Notes: generated from the sequence alone by a model not told the origin. 60,623 nt of DNA from Tissierella sp032104385 (GCF_032104385.1 NZ_DAMCHJ010000014.1:1-60623), one strand, 5' to 3'; shown: positions 44,527 through 53,841, numbered from the stretch's first letter. Program-made: numbers and translations.

Positions 44527-46137
44527 CTACAATGAGATATAAGTAGCTAAAAAATATGTTATTATTCCAAAACACACTATAATGCCTAGTACAAAGGATA
44601 ATATTATCTTTAAAATTTTTCCCTCTTCTCCTAAAATATTAGAAGTGGTTGCACCAAGTACGATATTGTTTGGAGCAACTGCAGTTCCTATTGCTGCCCC
44701 GCCTGTTTGTGCTCCAAGGATTACCCCTTGATTTAAGGATAATAACTCAGCTGTTGTAAATTGAAAATTTGAAAATAATATATTTGAACTCATATTACTA
44801 CTTGTAATAAAAGAACCAACTAAACCTATAAAAGGTGCTATAAATCCATAGTTCTTTCCTAATATATTTGAAGCTCCAATTGCCAATACATCTATTTGTC
44901 CAGTTCCACTCATTACTTTCGACATCATAGTAAGACTGATTATGGCTATACTTGAAGGAATAGCCTTTTTAGCCACTCCTTTAAATATGATGTTTAACTT
45001 CCCTCTTTCTATATAGCCCTTTTTTAAATAAAATATATAACCTGCCAAAGCAGATATTAACAAGAAAGTTGAAGGATGTACCAAGGGAGCAAAGGGTGCA
45101 TATTTTATTATCTGAGAGTTTATGAAACCATATCCTGTACTGGTCATAGGAAAATTTGGTCCTATACTAAAATTTGTTAATACACCTTTAATCTTCGGAT
45201 TTATAAGTAATACCAATGTAAGAATGGTCATTACTATATATGGAAAAAAACTTTCATATAGTTTTATATCCACAGATGATTTTGAAAGAACTTGACTTTT
45301 ATTTCTATTCATTATTTCACTATCATCCATGCCCCAAGGATCTTTATACATAGGAATCTTATTAATAAATATAAATCCTAATAATGCAATACATCCTGGA
45401 AGAAAATTAGCTATAATACCGTTAATTTGAGTAAGAAGCAGTTGTCCTCCTCCTTGTATAAGAGAGAATATTAAAACTGCAACTAAACCTTTTTTAACGC
45501 CTTTATCTTTTCCATAGAACCAACAAATACTAAGTCCTGACAAAATATTTATTATCCATAAAAACATTCCTGCATAAAATCCTGAGCTATTTAAAATATT
45601 TCCCTCTATACCTGTTTGTGTTACTAAGGAAGACCAGGCAACAGCAAGTGTTCCATAGGTACCTGCCCATGAATGTCCTATAAGAGGTATTACCACAGCC
45701 CAAACTGGTAATACTCCCATCTCAATAAGTAGTGGGGCAGTAACTGCTACTGGTACACCAAAACCAGTTACTCCTTGAAGAAAACTTACAAAAACCATAC
45801 CAAGCCCTAAAATTCTAACTAATTCATTTGGTGCTATTTCTTCCAAACTTTCCTTTATAGAACTAAATGCCTTAGCTTCGTTAGTTACTTCATAGATTAG
45901 TAGAGCTGTTATTATTACCAAAATAATAGATAAAGAATTCCATAAAGCTTTTAAAAGCTCATTTACGATTAAATTCACTCCACTTTTATAAAAGAATATT
46001 GCTACAAATATTGCTATGACTAATGAAATAGGTGCAGCCCTAAAGGCTGGTAATTGTACTTTTATCATAAGAAACAGAAGCATACCTATAGGAATAAAAG
46101 CCATAATCCAAAAACCTAAACTAACTGGTAAACTCAT
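44527..46137 (-). CDS. L-lactate permease (LctP) family transporter
   Basis: Polytopic membrane protein, 536 aa and about twelve to fourteen helices, of the LctP/GlcA family that moves small 2-hydroxy or 2-oxo monocarboxylates. Features include SFLQGVTGFGVPVAVTAPLLIEMGV, GHSWAGTYGTLAVAWSSLV and GAQTGGAAIGTAVAPNNIVLGATTSNILG. It is the first gene of the operon encoding oxamate carbamoyltransferase. Oxamate is a close analogue of lactate and pyruvate, so export of oxamate or uptake of a related acid is a specific hypothesis. A weaker copy of the regulon operator lies 115 nt upstream. Confidence 0.8.
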   Translation of the reverse strand: MSLPVSLGFWIMAFIPIGMLLFLMIKVQLPAFRAAPISLVIAIFVAIFFYKSGVNLIVNELLKALWNSLSIILVIITALLIYEVTNEAKAFSSIKESLEEIAPNELVRILGLGMVFVSFLQGVTGFGVPVAVTAPLLIEMGVLPVWAVVIPLIGHSWAGTYGTLAVAWSSLVTQTGIEGNILNSSGFYAGMFLWIINILSGLSICWFYGKDKGVKKGLVAVLIFSLIQGGGQLLLTQINGIIANFLPGCIALLGFIFINKIPMYKDPWGMDDSEIMNRNKSQVLSKSSVDIKLYESFFPYIVMTILTLVLLINPKIKGVLTNFSIGPNFPMTSTGYGFINSQIIKYAPFAPLVHPSTFLLISALAGYIFYLKKGYIERGKLNIIFKGVAKKAIPSSIAIISLTMMSKVMSGTGQIDVLAIGASNILGKNYGFIAPFIGLVGSFITSSNMSSNILFSNFQFTTAELLSLNQGVILGAQTGGAAIGTAVAPNNIVLGATTSNILGEEGKILKIILSFVLGIIVCFGIITYFLATYISL

Positions 46138-46227
46138 ATATAATCACCATTCTTTAAAATATTTTAAGAAGTTATAATCTTTCCTTATTTATATTATCAT
46201 ACAAATTTAAAACAAATTAATTATCAA

Positions 46228-46271
46228 ATTTTACTAAAGAAAATGCATTTTTCATATCAATAATTGATAAT
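46228..46271 (-). promoter_or_regulatory. Ureide-regulon operator and promoter, weak site f (lctP-allFGH-pucG)
   Basis: TATC (46255-46258), N7, GATA (46266-46269) fit the inner half of the inverted repeat; the outer bases differ. On the minus strand TAAAAT begins 20 nt after the operator edge, the spacing seen at the stronger sites. Confidence 0.4.
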
Positions 46272-46275
46272 AAAA

Positions 46276-46314
46276 TAAAACTTCGTCTTTAGATATAACT
46301 AAGACGAAGTTTTT
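46276..46314 (-). terminator. Terminator of allB2-NCS1-2 operon
   Basis: AAAACTTCGTCTT pairs with AAGACGAAGTTTT around an apical TAG/CTA extension, with a T tail. It lies 30 nt past the NCS1-2 stop and separates that operon from the lctP operon. Confidence 0.8.
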
Positions 46315-46343
46315 TAATGTGATTTTGTTTATAAATATTAATT

Positions 46344-47708
46344 TTATTCAAATATTGTTCCTTTTCTAAAAGGAGCAGCTTTTTTCATGTTTTTCATTAA
46401 AAAGTAATATAATAATCCTGTTGGTAACAAACTTGCATACCAAGATATTTGAACAAAGAATAAAGACACTATTGAACCACCAATTATAGCTATAACTCCA
46501 GCCCAGTTTATTCCTTTAAAAATTCCCTCAGTATTATAATACTCATTTAAGTTTAATTTCTTCTTTCTAAGAATAAAATAGTCTACTACAAGTACTGCAA
46601 ATATAGGTCCTAAAAATGCTGAGTATATTTGAACAAACAATGACAACCCTCCAGCAGATTCTGGTCTTACTAACAACCATGGGAATGTACAAATAGATAA
46701 AATTCCAACTAAAACCGCAGATTTCTTATAAGATAAATGGAATGTATCCATAAGTACATAAACAGGTGGAACTATATTATTCAGCACATTTGTAGTAACT
46801 TGTGCAAAAGCAACGAATACTAATGTCATAATAGTTAAGAATTGATTGTCCATAGCAGTTGAAAATACAGCTACTGGATCATTATTTCCTGTTGCTCCTG
46901 AGACCATAAGTCCAATTAATCCCATAAATAATGTTGCAGGAAGAATAGATAACCAATAAAGAGAGCCTGTCATAAATGGCTTAGTTTCTCTTTTCAGCTC
47001 TCTTGAATAGTCAGAACCATTTAAAATCATAGTAGAATATATTCCTAAAAATGCTGTGGTTCCTCCCCAAAATGGCAATCCCCATGTTCCTTTAATATTA
47101 GTTATAGTGGCAGCAACTTCTACTCCAAATTTTGTATATACAGTATAAAACATATAACCAAGAGTTCCTAATATAAAGAACACAGCTATATTTTCCAACC
47201 ATTTAATTCCATGAAAACCGTTAATAGCTAAAACAACTTGTAATACAGTAAAAAGAACAAATACTACTGGCATATTATCAAAGCCAGTTATAGTTTTTAA
47301 ACTGACATTTATAGCACCAGCACCTACCCAAGATTGAAAACCGAACCATACAATAGCAGGTATTCCTCTAAGGAAACCTGGAATCTTTACACCATCAACA
47401 CCAAATGAACTTCTAGCCTGAACAGTAAAAGGAATCCCATATTTATGTCCAGCAGAACCTGATAAAACAAGGGCTATAGCTATAACAGAACATCCTATGG
47501 CCATAGCAACAATTGCTTGAGTTAAGTTTAAAACACCAATTAAACTAGCACCCATTGAAAATGTTCCAATTGAAACACATCCCCCTAGGAAAGCTGCTAA
47601 ATATGATAAATTGTCCATTATTCTTTCCTTAGTAGGCAATAACTCTGGCTTTGTTTTCTCAACAAATTCTTGATTTAATTTAGTCACTTCATGCTCAATA
47701 GTAGTCAT
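46344..47708 (-). CDS. NCS1-family allantoin/purine permease 2
   Basis: Second NCS1 symporter, 454 aa with about twelve helices, paralogous to the one at 38002. It keeps GFQSWVGAGAINV, KYGIPFTVQARSSFG and QVTTNVLNNIVPPVYVLMDTF. It follows allB2 after 22 nt, so in this copy the hydrolase gene comes first and the permease second, the reverse of the other pair. The substrate may differ (allantoin, hydantoin or purine). Confidence 0.85.
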   Translation of the reverse strand: MTTIEHEVTKLNQEFVEKTKPELLPTKERIMDNLSYLAAFLGGCVSIGTFSMGASLIGVLNLTQAIVAMAIGCSVIAIALVLSGSAGHKYGIPFTVQARSSFGVDGVKIPGFLRGIPAIVWFGFQSWVGAGAINVSLKTITGFDNMPVVFVLFTVLQVVLAINGFHGIKWLENIAVFFILGTLGYMFYTVYTKFGVEVAATITNIKGTWGLPFWGGTTAFLGIYSTMILNGSDYSRELKRETKPFMTGSLYWLSILPATLFMGLIGLMVSGATGNNDPVAVFSTAMDNQFLTIMTLVFVAFAQVTTNVLNNIVPPVYVLMDTFHLSYKKSAVLVGILSICTFPWLLVRPESAGGLSLFVQIYSAFLGPIFAVLVVDYFILRKKKLNLNEYYNTEGIFKGINWAGVIAIIGGSIVSLFFVQISWYASLLPTGLLYYFLMKNMKKAAPFRKGTIFE

Positions 47709-47730
47709 TGTTTCTCCTCCATCCTAGTTT

Positions 47731-49083
47731 TTATTTCTTTATTAGTTGTCCATAACCTTTTTTACCAATTACATTATTTTCTTCAGCAACAACCTCTCCT
47801 CTTAAAATAGTGCAAACTGGCAACCCTTTTCCTTTTAGACCTACGAATGCTGAAATTTTATTAACGTATTTTAAGGACTCTGGGGTAATTTCCCATTCTC
47901 TTTCTGGGTCTAGAATTACGATATCTGCATCAAATCCTACTTCAATAGCCCCTTTTCTTCCATATAATCTAAAGGCCTTAGCAGGTCCTTCACTTAATGT
48001 ACGTGCTAATATAGTTGGAGAATATCCTCTCTTTACAACTCCTTCACTAAATGTAACTTGCATTACATTCTGAATACCACTGATTCCACCCCATGCACCA
48101 AAGATTCCATGAGCTTTTTCATCTTTTTCCTCAAGGGCACAAGGAGAATGGTCTGAACTAACACAGCTTAAGGTGCCATTATCTACATATTTCCACATTT
48201 CTTCAACAGCATCTTTTTCTCTTAAAGGAGGTGCACATTTAAACAAACTACCATTTTTTATAACATCATCTCTATTAAAAGTTAAATAATGACTGCATGT
48301 TTCTCCAGTAACATCTACACCTTCCTGTTGTGCTTTCTGAATAATTTTTGCAACTTCAGGGTGGCTTACATGACAGATATGAATTTTGGTCCCTATTTCC
48401 TTTGCCAAATCAATAACATTTTTTGTAGCCATTATTTCTGCCATTAAAGGACGAGAATTTAGGAAGTCCTCCCATGTTTGGTTTTCTTTTCTCATGGCTC
48501 TTCCTTCTTCCCATTTAATAATGGAAAAATCTTCACAATGGAATCCTGCTCTTGCATCAACTGTTTTTAATATTTCAAGGGCTTCTCTTACCTGCCCCAT
48601 AGTTAAAGAAACATAATCAGGAGATACTGGTCCAATAAAGGATTTAAAAGCAACACATCCTTTTCCATCTAATTCTACCAATGAATTTAAATTATAATCT
48701 ACTAAGCCTCCCCAAAAGCAATAATCTACATATGCATTTGGTGATACAGCTTTATATTTATCATCAAAAATCTTTCCATCTGTTAATGCTGGTTCATTCT
48801 GTAAAGGCATATCTATAATAGTAGTAATACCTCCAGCAGCAGCTGCTGCTGTTCCATGCTCATAATCCTCTCTCCATGTATATCCTGGATCATTAAGATG
48901 AGCATGAGTGTCTATAGCCCCTGGGAATATATATTTACCACCTGCATCTATAACCTTGTTAGCTTCTAAATCAGACTCAGGTGCCACTATTGCTGATATT
49001 TTACCATTTTTTATGCAGATATCAGCTTTATAAATTCTTTGGGATGTAACTACTTGACCATTTTTTACGATTAAATCGAACAT
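47731..49083 (-). CDS. Allantoinase 2 (divergent)
   Basis: Cyclic amidohydrolase, 450 aa, with all metal ligands of allantoinases and dihydropyrimidinases: His60 and His62 in DTHAHLNDPG, Lys147 in AFKSFIG, His182, His238 in HICHVSH and Asp311 in SSDHSP. The sequence around the lysine (KSFIGPVSPDY) differs from AllB1 (KAFTCFSG), so the substrate range may differ. Allantoin remains the first choice given the neighbours. The regulon operator lies 88 nt upstream of the ATG. Confidence 0.8.
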   Translation of the reverse strand: MFDLIVKNGQVVTSQRIYKADICIKNGKISAIVAPESDLEANKVIDAGGKYIFPGAIDTHAHLNDPGYTWREDYEHGTAAAAAGGITTIIDMPLQNEPALTDGKIFDDKYKAVSPNAYVDYCFWGGLVDYNLNSLVELDGKGCVAFKSFIGPVSPDYVSLTMGQVREALEILKTVDARAGFHCEDFSIIKWEEGRAMRKENQTWEDFLNSRPLMAEIMATKNVIDLAKEIGTKIHICHVSHPEVAKIIQKAQQEGVDVTGETCSHYLTFNRDDVIKNGSLFKCAPPLREKDAVEEMWKYVDNGTLSCVSSDHSPCALEEKDEKAHGIFGAWGGISGIQNVMQVTFSEGVVKRGYSPTILARTLSEGPAKAFRLYGRKGAIEVGFDADIVILDPEREWEITPESLKYVNKISAFVGLKGKGLPVCTILRGEVVAEENNVIGKKGYGQLIKK

Positions 49084-49156
49084 ATCTTCCCCCTCTTTCT
49101 TGAATAATGATTGTTTTAAGTATATATTTTATGACTTACTAAGATTATAATATTTT

Positions 49157-49189
49157 TAACAATCTTATGGTTTGTCCTATATGGATAAA
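49157..49189 (-). promoter_or_regulatory. Ureide-regulon operator, site b (allB2)
   Basis: TTTGTCC-TATAT-GGATAAA at 49171-49189 (7-5-7). On the minus strand ATTGTTAAAAATAT and then TATAAT follow; the -10 box starts 22 nt after the operator edge (about 49144-49149). The intervening stretch closely matches that of site a. Confidence 0.7.
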
Positions 49190-49259
49190 TTTTCATTATT
49201 GATTTATCTTATTAATACAAACTATATACTTATATAAAATAAAACCACTATTAAATAAT

Positions 49260-49303
49260 AAAATAACTTCCTTTTAATCTTAAAATCAAAAGAAAGTTAT
49301 TTT
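49260..49303 (-). terminator. Terminator of allC
   Basis: AAAATAACTT pairs with AAGTTATTTT as the base of a longer stem with CTTTT/AAAAG in the upper part. It lies 30 nt past the allC stop. The basal arm is the same as in the GGTGCC palindromes but the apex lacks that core. Confidence 0.8.
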
Positions 49304-49333
49304 ATTTAGGTTGGTTTAATGTCAATTATTAAA

Positions 49334-50581
49334 TTATTTATAGGCTAAATTATATAATGTATCTATTAACACTTTAATTCCTTCAGTTAAATCTTCTATC
49401 TTCGTAAATTCAGCTGGGTTATGACTAATACCTTTATGACTTGGTACAAATATTAATGCCGTTGGTATATGCTCTGCAAATATTTGAGAATCATGTCCTG
49501 CACCACTATGCATTAATTTATAGTTTAAACCCTTTGCCTCACATTCTCCTTTAATAATATTAACTAAATTGGAATCCATAGGTACTGGCTCCCCGTCCAT
49601 ATAATTGTTTATGCTAATTTTTAAGTTCATCTTTTTAGCTATTTCTTCAAGTTTCTCTGTTACTTGATTTGTAAATTTAATTATTGCATCTTTTTGAGTA
49701 TGTCTTACATCTAGGGAAAATATTACTTTCCCCGGCACAACATTTGTAGTATTTGGTACTACTTCTACCTTACCTACAGTAGCCACAAGAGGATCACCAT
49801 ATTTTATGGCAAGATCCATTATTTCTGAAATCATTTTGCTTGTTCCATGTAATGCATCTTTTCTATAACCCATAGGAGTCGTACCAGCATGATTAGCTTC
49901 ACCTTCAACTTCTATCATATATCTTTTTTGTCCGACTATATGCTCTACTATTCCGATTGATTTTTTCTCTATTTCAAGTACTCCGCCCTGTTCTATATGA
50001 AGTTCAATAAAAGCCTTTAAATCATCCCTAACCTTACTATTTTTAAAATCAAATCCTGCCTTATGCATGGCCTCAATGAAACCTATGTCATTTTCATCTT
50101 TTAGTTCCGCCACTGTTTCCCTATTAACTGACCCAACTATATTTTTTGAACCCCAAAATGTAAATGGAAATCGGCTGCCCTCTTCTTCTGCCATAGCTAC
50201 TACTTCTATATTTCTAAGAGGTTGTCCATAAGTATTTTTTAGGTATTCCATAGCAATGAGGCCACCTATTATACCTAACTGCCCGTCTAGTTTTCCTCCA
50301 TTTACTACTGTATCTATATGAGAGCCTGTTAATATTGTTTCGTTTTTAAAGTCAGTTCCTTCTAATCTACCAAAAAGATTTCCAACTTCGTCATAATATG
50401 CTCCAAAACCTTTTTCTTTAATTAGATTTCTTAGTGCTTCTTGAGTTTCTATCCAACAATCTGTATATAATAATCTGGTAACACCGTCATCTGAACTTTC
50501 TCCAAATTTACTTAGCCATTCTATAAAATCAGCAGTCTGTTTTTCTAAATTTAATTCCTTAGCAGTATTCATTTTTGACAC
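49334..50581 (-). CDS. allC: Allantoate amidohydrolase
   Basis: M20-type binuclear metallohydrolase, 415 aa, that releases ammonia and CO2 from allantoate to give ureidoglycine. Ligands are visible: His88 in TGSHIDTV, Asp99 in KLDGQLG, Glu133/134 in MAEEEGSRFPF and the downstream ELHIEQG. The MAEEEGSRFPFTFWGS segment is characteristic of AllC/ureidoglycolate-hydrolase relatives rather than general M20 peptidases. It forms a single-gene unit with its own operator (50657-50675) and terminator. It is the only allC in the window although other steps are duplicated. Confidence 0.88.
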   Translation of the reverse strand: MSKMNTAKELNLEKQTADFIEWLSKFGESSDDGVTRLLYTDCWIETQEALRNLIKEKGFGAYYDEVGNLFGRLEGTDFKNETILTGSHIDTVVNGGKLDGQLGIIGGLIAMEYLKNTYGQPLRNIEVVAMAEEEGSRFPFTFWGSKNIVGSVNRETVAELKDENDIGFIEAMHKAGFDFKNSKVRDDLKAFIELHIEQGGVLEIEKKSIGIVEHIVGQKRYMIEVEGEANHAGTTPMGYRKDALHGTSKMISEIMDLAIKYGDPLVATVGKVEVVPNTTNVVPGKVIFSLDVRHTQKDAIIKFTNQVTEKLEEIAKKMNLKISINNYMDGEPVPMDSNLVNIIKGECEAKGLNYKLMHSGAGHDSQIFAEHIPTALIFVPSHKGISHNPAEFTKIEDLTEGIKVLIDTLYNLAYK

Positions 50582-50629
50582 TTCCCCTCATGAAAATTTC
50601 AGCAAACTTTATATTAATGCCCCCCTATT

Positions 50630-50675
50630 AATATATTATTTTTAATATGTTAATTCATTATCTATTATGGATAAA
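50630..50675 (-). promoter_or_regulatory. Ureide-regulon operator and promoter, site c (allC)
   Basis: ATTATCT-ATTAT-GGATAAA at 50657-50675. On the minus strand the -10 box TATATT starts 22 nt after the operator edge, with TATTAAAAATAA between, as at sites a and b. Confidence 0.65.
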
Positions 50676-50720
50676 AGAATTACAATGATTTATCAACTCA
50701 TTGTAAAATTGATTAAAATA

Positions 50721-50755
50721 ATATCGTCTTACGGCTTATCACCATAAGACGATAT
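50721..50755 (-). terminator. Terminator of pucG2
   Basis: ATATCGTCTTA pairs with TAAGACGATAT (11 bp, 13-nt loop), 15 nt past the pucG2 stop, followed on the minus strand by TATTTTAAT. Confidence 0.75.
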
Positions 50756-50770
50756 CTCAAATTCTGTTCT

Positions 50771-51916
50771 CTACCTTAATTTTGCTAATAGAGTACCTAC
50801 ACCTTTACCCATTTCAATTTCAATTCCGCATCTTACTAAAGTTCTTTCAATAGCTCCAAGAACAGATACTAGATAATGCTCATCTATATTACCCATATGT
50901 CCAAATCTAAACATCTTACCTGCATAGGCTGCAAGTCCTCCTGCTACTACAGCGCCTTCTTCTGCCAATATCTTTCTAAATTCTGCATCGTTAATTCCGT
51001 CCATATATAATACATTTGATAAAGTAACTGCTCTATGGTCTTTTTCTGCAAGAATAGTAAATCCTAACGCTTCAAGAGCAGCTTGTGTTGCCTTTGCATA
51101 CTTAATATGTCTTTGGTATCTATTTTCAATACCTTCTTTTTTAATTATATTTACTGATTCTTTAAGTGCCCAAATAAGGTTTACAGCTGGTGTAGCAAAG
51201 TATTTTGAAGGATCTTCCATTATTGGAATCCATTTCTCAAAATCAACATAATAATCTGGAATCATACCAAAGGATTTTCGTCTTGCTAAAGCCTTTTCAC
51301 TTGCCCAAAGAATTGCAAGTCCTGGACACACTCCAAAAGCTTTTTGTGATCCAGTTAAAAGAATATCTATATTCATAGAATTTAATTTCTCTGGTTCTGC
51401 AGCTGTAGCACAAACTCCATCAACAATATACAAAGTTTCCGGGAATTTTTTCATCATTTCTCCAATTTCAGCAACTGGTGCAGCTACTCCTGTTGAAGTG
51501 TCTACATGAGTAACAGTCATAGCATGATAATGTTTTTCTGATAATTTCTTTTCAATATCTGCAACTGGAACTATTTGTCCCCACTCAGATTGAATTAAGT
51601 CTACATTGATACCTCTTCTTTCACAGATTTCAATAAATCTGTTTCCAAAAAATCCATGAGATACAATAAGAATATTATCTCCTGACTTCATAGTATTTGC
51701 AATTGCCATTTCCATTGCCATAGTTCCTGTTCCAGCTATTACAAATACTTGACCTGTTGCATCCCATAATTCCATCATATCATTTAATAATTCTTTATAA
51801 TCTTTTACAAAACTTGGATCACCAAATGCAACAATTTCTCTGCCCATTTCATCTTGAATACTTCTAACTACAGGTGTTGGTCCTGGTATTGCTACTAATT
51901 TTTGTACCATTTTCAT
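50771..51916 (-). CDS. Class V aminotransferase 2 (PucG/serine- or alanine-glyoxylate type)
   Basis: PLP-dependent aminotransferase, 381 aa. The PLP lysine is Lys192 in LTGSQKAFGVCPG, with Asp166 in YIVDGVCAT. It is a paralogue of the aminotransferase at 39568 but clearly different in sequence and shorter by 23 residues. It may be a second ureidoglycine-glyoxylate aminotransferase, or an alanine/serine-glyoxylate enzyme that balances glyoxylate and glycine. It follows the small cupin gene after 19 nt, so the two share a transcript. Confidence 0.8.
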   Translation of the reverse strand: MKMVQKLVAIPGPTPVVRSIQDEMGREIVAFGDPSFVKDYKELLNDMMELWDATGQVFVIAGTGTMAMEMAIANTMKSGDNILIVSHGFFGNRFIEICERRGINVDLIQSEWGQIVPVADIEKKLSEKHYHAMTVTHVDTSTGVAAPVAEIGEMMKKFPETLYIVDGVCATAAEPEKLNSMNIDILLTGSQKAFGVCPGLAILWASEKALARRKSFGMIPDYYVDFEKWIPIMEDPSKYFATPAVNLIWALKESVNIIKKEGIENRYQRHIKYAKATQAALEALGFTILAEKDHRAVTLSNVLYMDGINDAEFRKILAEEGAVVAGGLAAYAGKMFRFGHMGNIDEHYLVSVLGAIERTLVRCGIEIEMGKGVGTLLAKLR

Positions 51917-51935
51917 TCCTCCTAAATTCTATAAA

Positions 51936-52283
51936 TTAATTATATAATATTAACATAACGTATTCTAAATCTTCTTCTCCTGCAGATTCTATTGAGTGAG
52001 AATCTCCATCACGACAAATAGCCAAATCTCCTGGCTCAAGAATCGTTTCTACACCATTATCATTATATAATGCTTTTCCTTTTAATATAAAATATGCCTC
52101 TTGATCTCCTTGGTGGGTATGATAACCAATGGAATTACCTGGCTTTATAATGGACTTTCCATATAATCTTCCCTTCCCTAAAAAATCTTCCTTCTCAAAG
52201 AAGTTTATTACAGTTACATATCCCTTGCCGCCTTTAAGACCTTCAGTTACTTCTGTAGTATATTCATTAGATCTCCTTATCAT
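51936..52283 (-). CDS. Small cupin-domain protein
   Basis: A 115-aa single cupin. The metal-binding motif GYHTHQGDQEAYFILKGKALYNDNG (about 53-77) gives His/His/Glu ligands, and the second motif is DGDSHSIESAG. It is too short for ureidoglycolate lyase AllA (about 160 aa) or AllE. Encoded before pucG2 and after its own operator (52320-52338), it could act on an unstable ureide such as ureidoglycolate or ureidoglycine. No function is assigned. The ribosome binding site GAGGTGA precedes the ATG. Confidence 0.7.
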   Translation of the reverse strand: MIRRSNEYTTEVTEGLKGGKGYVTVINFFEKEDFLGKGRLYGKSIIKPGNSIGYHTHQGDQEAYFILKGKALYNDNGVETILEPGDLAICRDGDSHSIESAGEEDLEYVMLILYN

Positions 52284-52319
52284 TCTATCACCTCTTCATT
52301 ATTTATTTTCTTTAATGTG

Positions 52320-52338
52320 ATTATCCATTGAGGATAAA
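52320..52338 (-). promoter_or_regulatory. Ureide-regulon operator, site d (cupin-pucG2)
   Basis: ATTATCC-ATTGA-GGATAAA (7-5-7), the most symmetric copy. It lies only 37 nt before the cupin ATG, and no convincing -10 box is seen at the usual distance. Confidence 0.6.
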
Positions 52339-52400
52339 ACTCCCATCATTGTAACTCTACGGGGCTATTTTGTTAAGATTCTTCAAAATTTATGTCTACT

Positions 52401-53636
52401 CTATGAATTAGAGCTAGATATTACTTTTTTACCGTTGAATATATCGTAATCAAGTTCTTTTTCATCAACTGCTATTATCATAGCAACTAAAGCATCACTG
52501 TCTACGTTTAGTACAGTTCTAAACATTCCTGAGAACCAATCTATACCCGCCAATAATGCAATACTTTCTGGTGGTAATCCCATTGCCGGAAGAACTGTTG
52601 CAAGTGCAACTAAGCCACCTCCAGGTACTACAACTGTACCTAAGCAAGCTAAAGTCGATAATACTACTATTCTAACTAATTCAATCATTGACATCTCCAT
52701 ACCAAAAAATTGTGCCAATGTTATACAAGCTAATGATAGATAAAGTGACAAACCATTACTATTAAGAGCCATCCCAAGAGGATTAACTAATCTAGAAATC
52801 CTTTTACTTACTCCAAGTTTAATCTCACTATCTTCCATTTTAGTTGGAAGTGTAATGGCAGATGATGTAGTTGTGAAAGCAACAACTGTCATCTTCCAAA
52901 GATGCTTAGCTAGTCTTACAGGACTAACTTTAGCATATGCAGCAGAAATAAGAATTAAAAATACCATATAAATTACTGTTCCTATAGCCATACTACCTAA
53001 GAACTTAGCTAGTGGAACAATTACTTTTACACCAATAGTTCCAGTAACCCATGCTAACAATGAAAAAATACCAATTGGTGCAAGATTCATTACCATTTTA
53101 ACAACATTTAAAATTGCTACGTTAAAATGTCTAATAAAGTTAAGAACTACATTATCCTTATCTTGTTTACCAATTACACTCAATGATAGTCCAAATAAAA
53201 TTGAAAATATAATTACTTGTATCATATTCGCTTTTGCCATAGCATCTATAATATTTGTAGGAAAGAAGCCAACTATCATTTCAGATAATGTTTGTTCTGA
53301 AGCAGCTATAGCTGTAGCCCCCATATCCATATTTAACCCTGCTCCTGGTTTAACTATATAACCAAGACCTATTCCAAGAGCCGCTGCCAATGCAGTTAAA
53401 GCCATAAACCAAGCAAAGATCTTTCCTCCTAACTTACCTAATTCTTTAGGATCTAAACTTCCTACAGCTTCAATAACAGCACCCATAATTAAAACAACTA
53501 CTGACATCTGAATTAAACGAAGAAAAATATCACCAACTACTTTTACTGGAGCAATTGCCGGCCCCACAATTAGTCCTATTACCATACCAAGAACCATTGA
53601 GATCATAATCTTGTTTGTCATGTTCAGCCTTTTCAT
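52401..53636 (-). CDS. Dicarboxylate/amino acid:cation symporter (DAACS family)
   Basis: Transporter of the glutamate/C4-dicarboxylate symporter fold (GltP/DctA-like), 411 aa with eight helices and two re-entrant loops. The first hairpin has TTTSSAITLP and the second VPGGGLVALATVLPAMGLPPES. The usual NMDG motif is changed to ALNSNGLSLY, so the cation or substrate site differs from characterised glutamate and dicarboxylate carriers. It is transcribed divergently from allE around a shared operator. A ureide-derived acid such as ureidoglycolate, allantoate or oxalurate is a possible substrate. Confidence 0.85.
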   Translation of the reverse strand: MKRLNMTNKIMISMVLGMVIGLIVGPAIAPVKVVGDIFLRLIQMSVVVLIMGAVIEAVGSLDPKELGKLGGKIFAWFMALTALAAALGIGLGYIVKPGAGLNMDMGATAIAASEQTLSEMIVGFFPTNIIDAMAKANMIQVIIFSILFGLSLSVIGKQDKDNVVLNFIRHFNVAILNVVKMVMNLAPIGIFSLLAWVTGTIGVKVIVPLAKFLGSMAIGTVIYMVFLILISAAYAKVSPVRLAKHLWKMTVVAFTTTSSAITLPTKMEDSEIKLGVSKRISRLVNPLGMALNSNGLSLYLSLACITLAQFFGMEMSMIELVRIVVLSTLACLGTVVVPGGGLVALATVLPAMGLPPESIALLAGIDWFSGMFRTVLNVDSDALVAMIIAVDEKELDYDIFNGKKVISSSNS

Positions 53637-53734
53637 TTGACTCCCTCCTACAGTTTGTTATTTATCTAACTTTATGCTATATTTATATTTTATATCTTGA
53701 TTAGATCGAATTAAGGATAAAAAGTTGTTTTATT

Positions 53735-53753
53735 TTTATCAGTATTGGATAAA
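53735..53753. promoter_or_regulatory. Ureide-regulon operator, site e (shared by DAACS and allE)
   Basis: TTTATCA-GTATT-GGATAAA (7-5-7) lies midway in the divergent region. AT-rich -10-like boxes (TTAATT on minus, TAATAA on plus) begin about 20-21 nt from each operator edge. An extra GGATAAA half-site is at 53715-53721. Confidence 0.6.
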
Positions 53754-53841
53754 GGTTTTTTGTGTAATTAATTTAATAATATATATAGTATAATTAATTT
53801 TTAGTATAATTAATTTAAAATATAGAAAGGAGAATTAATTT

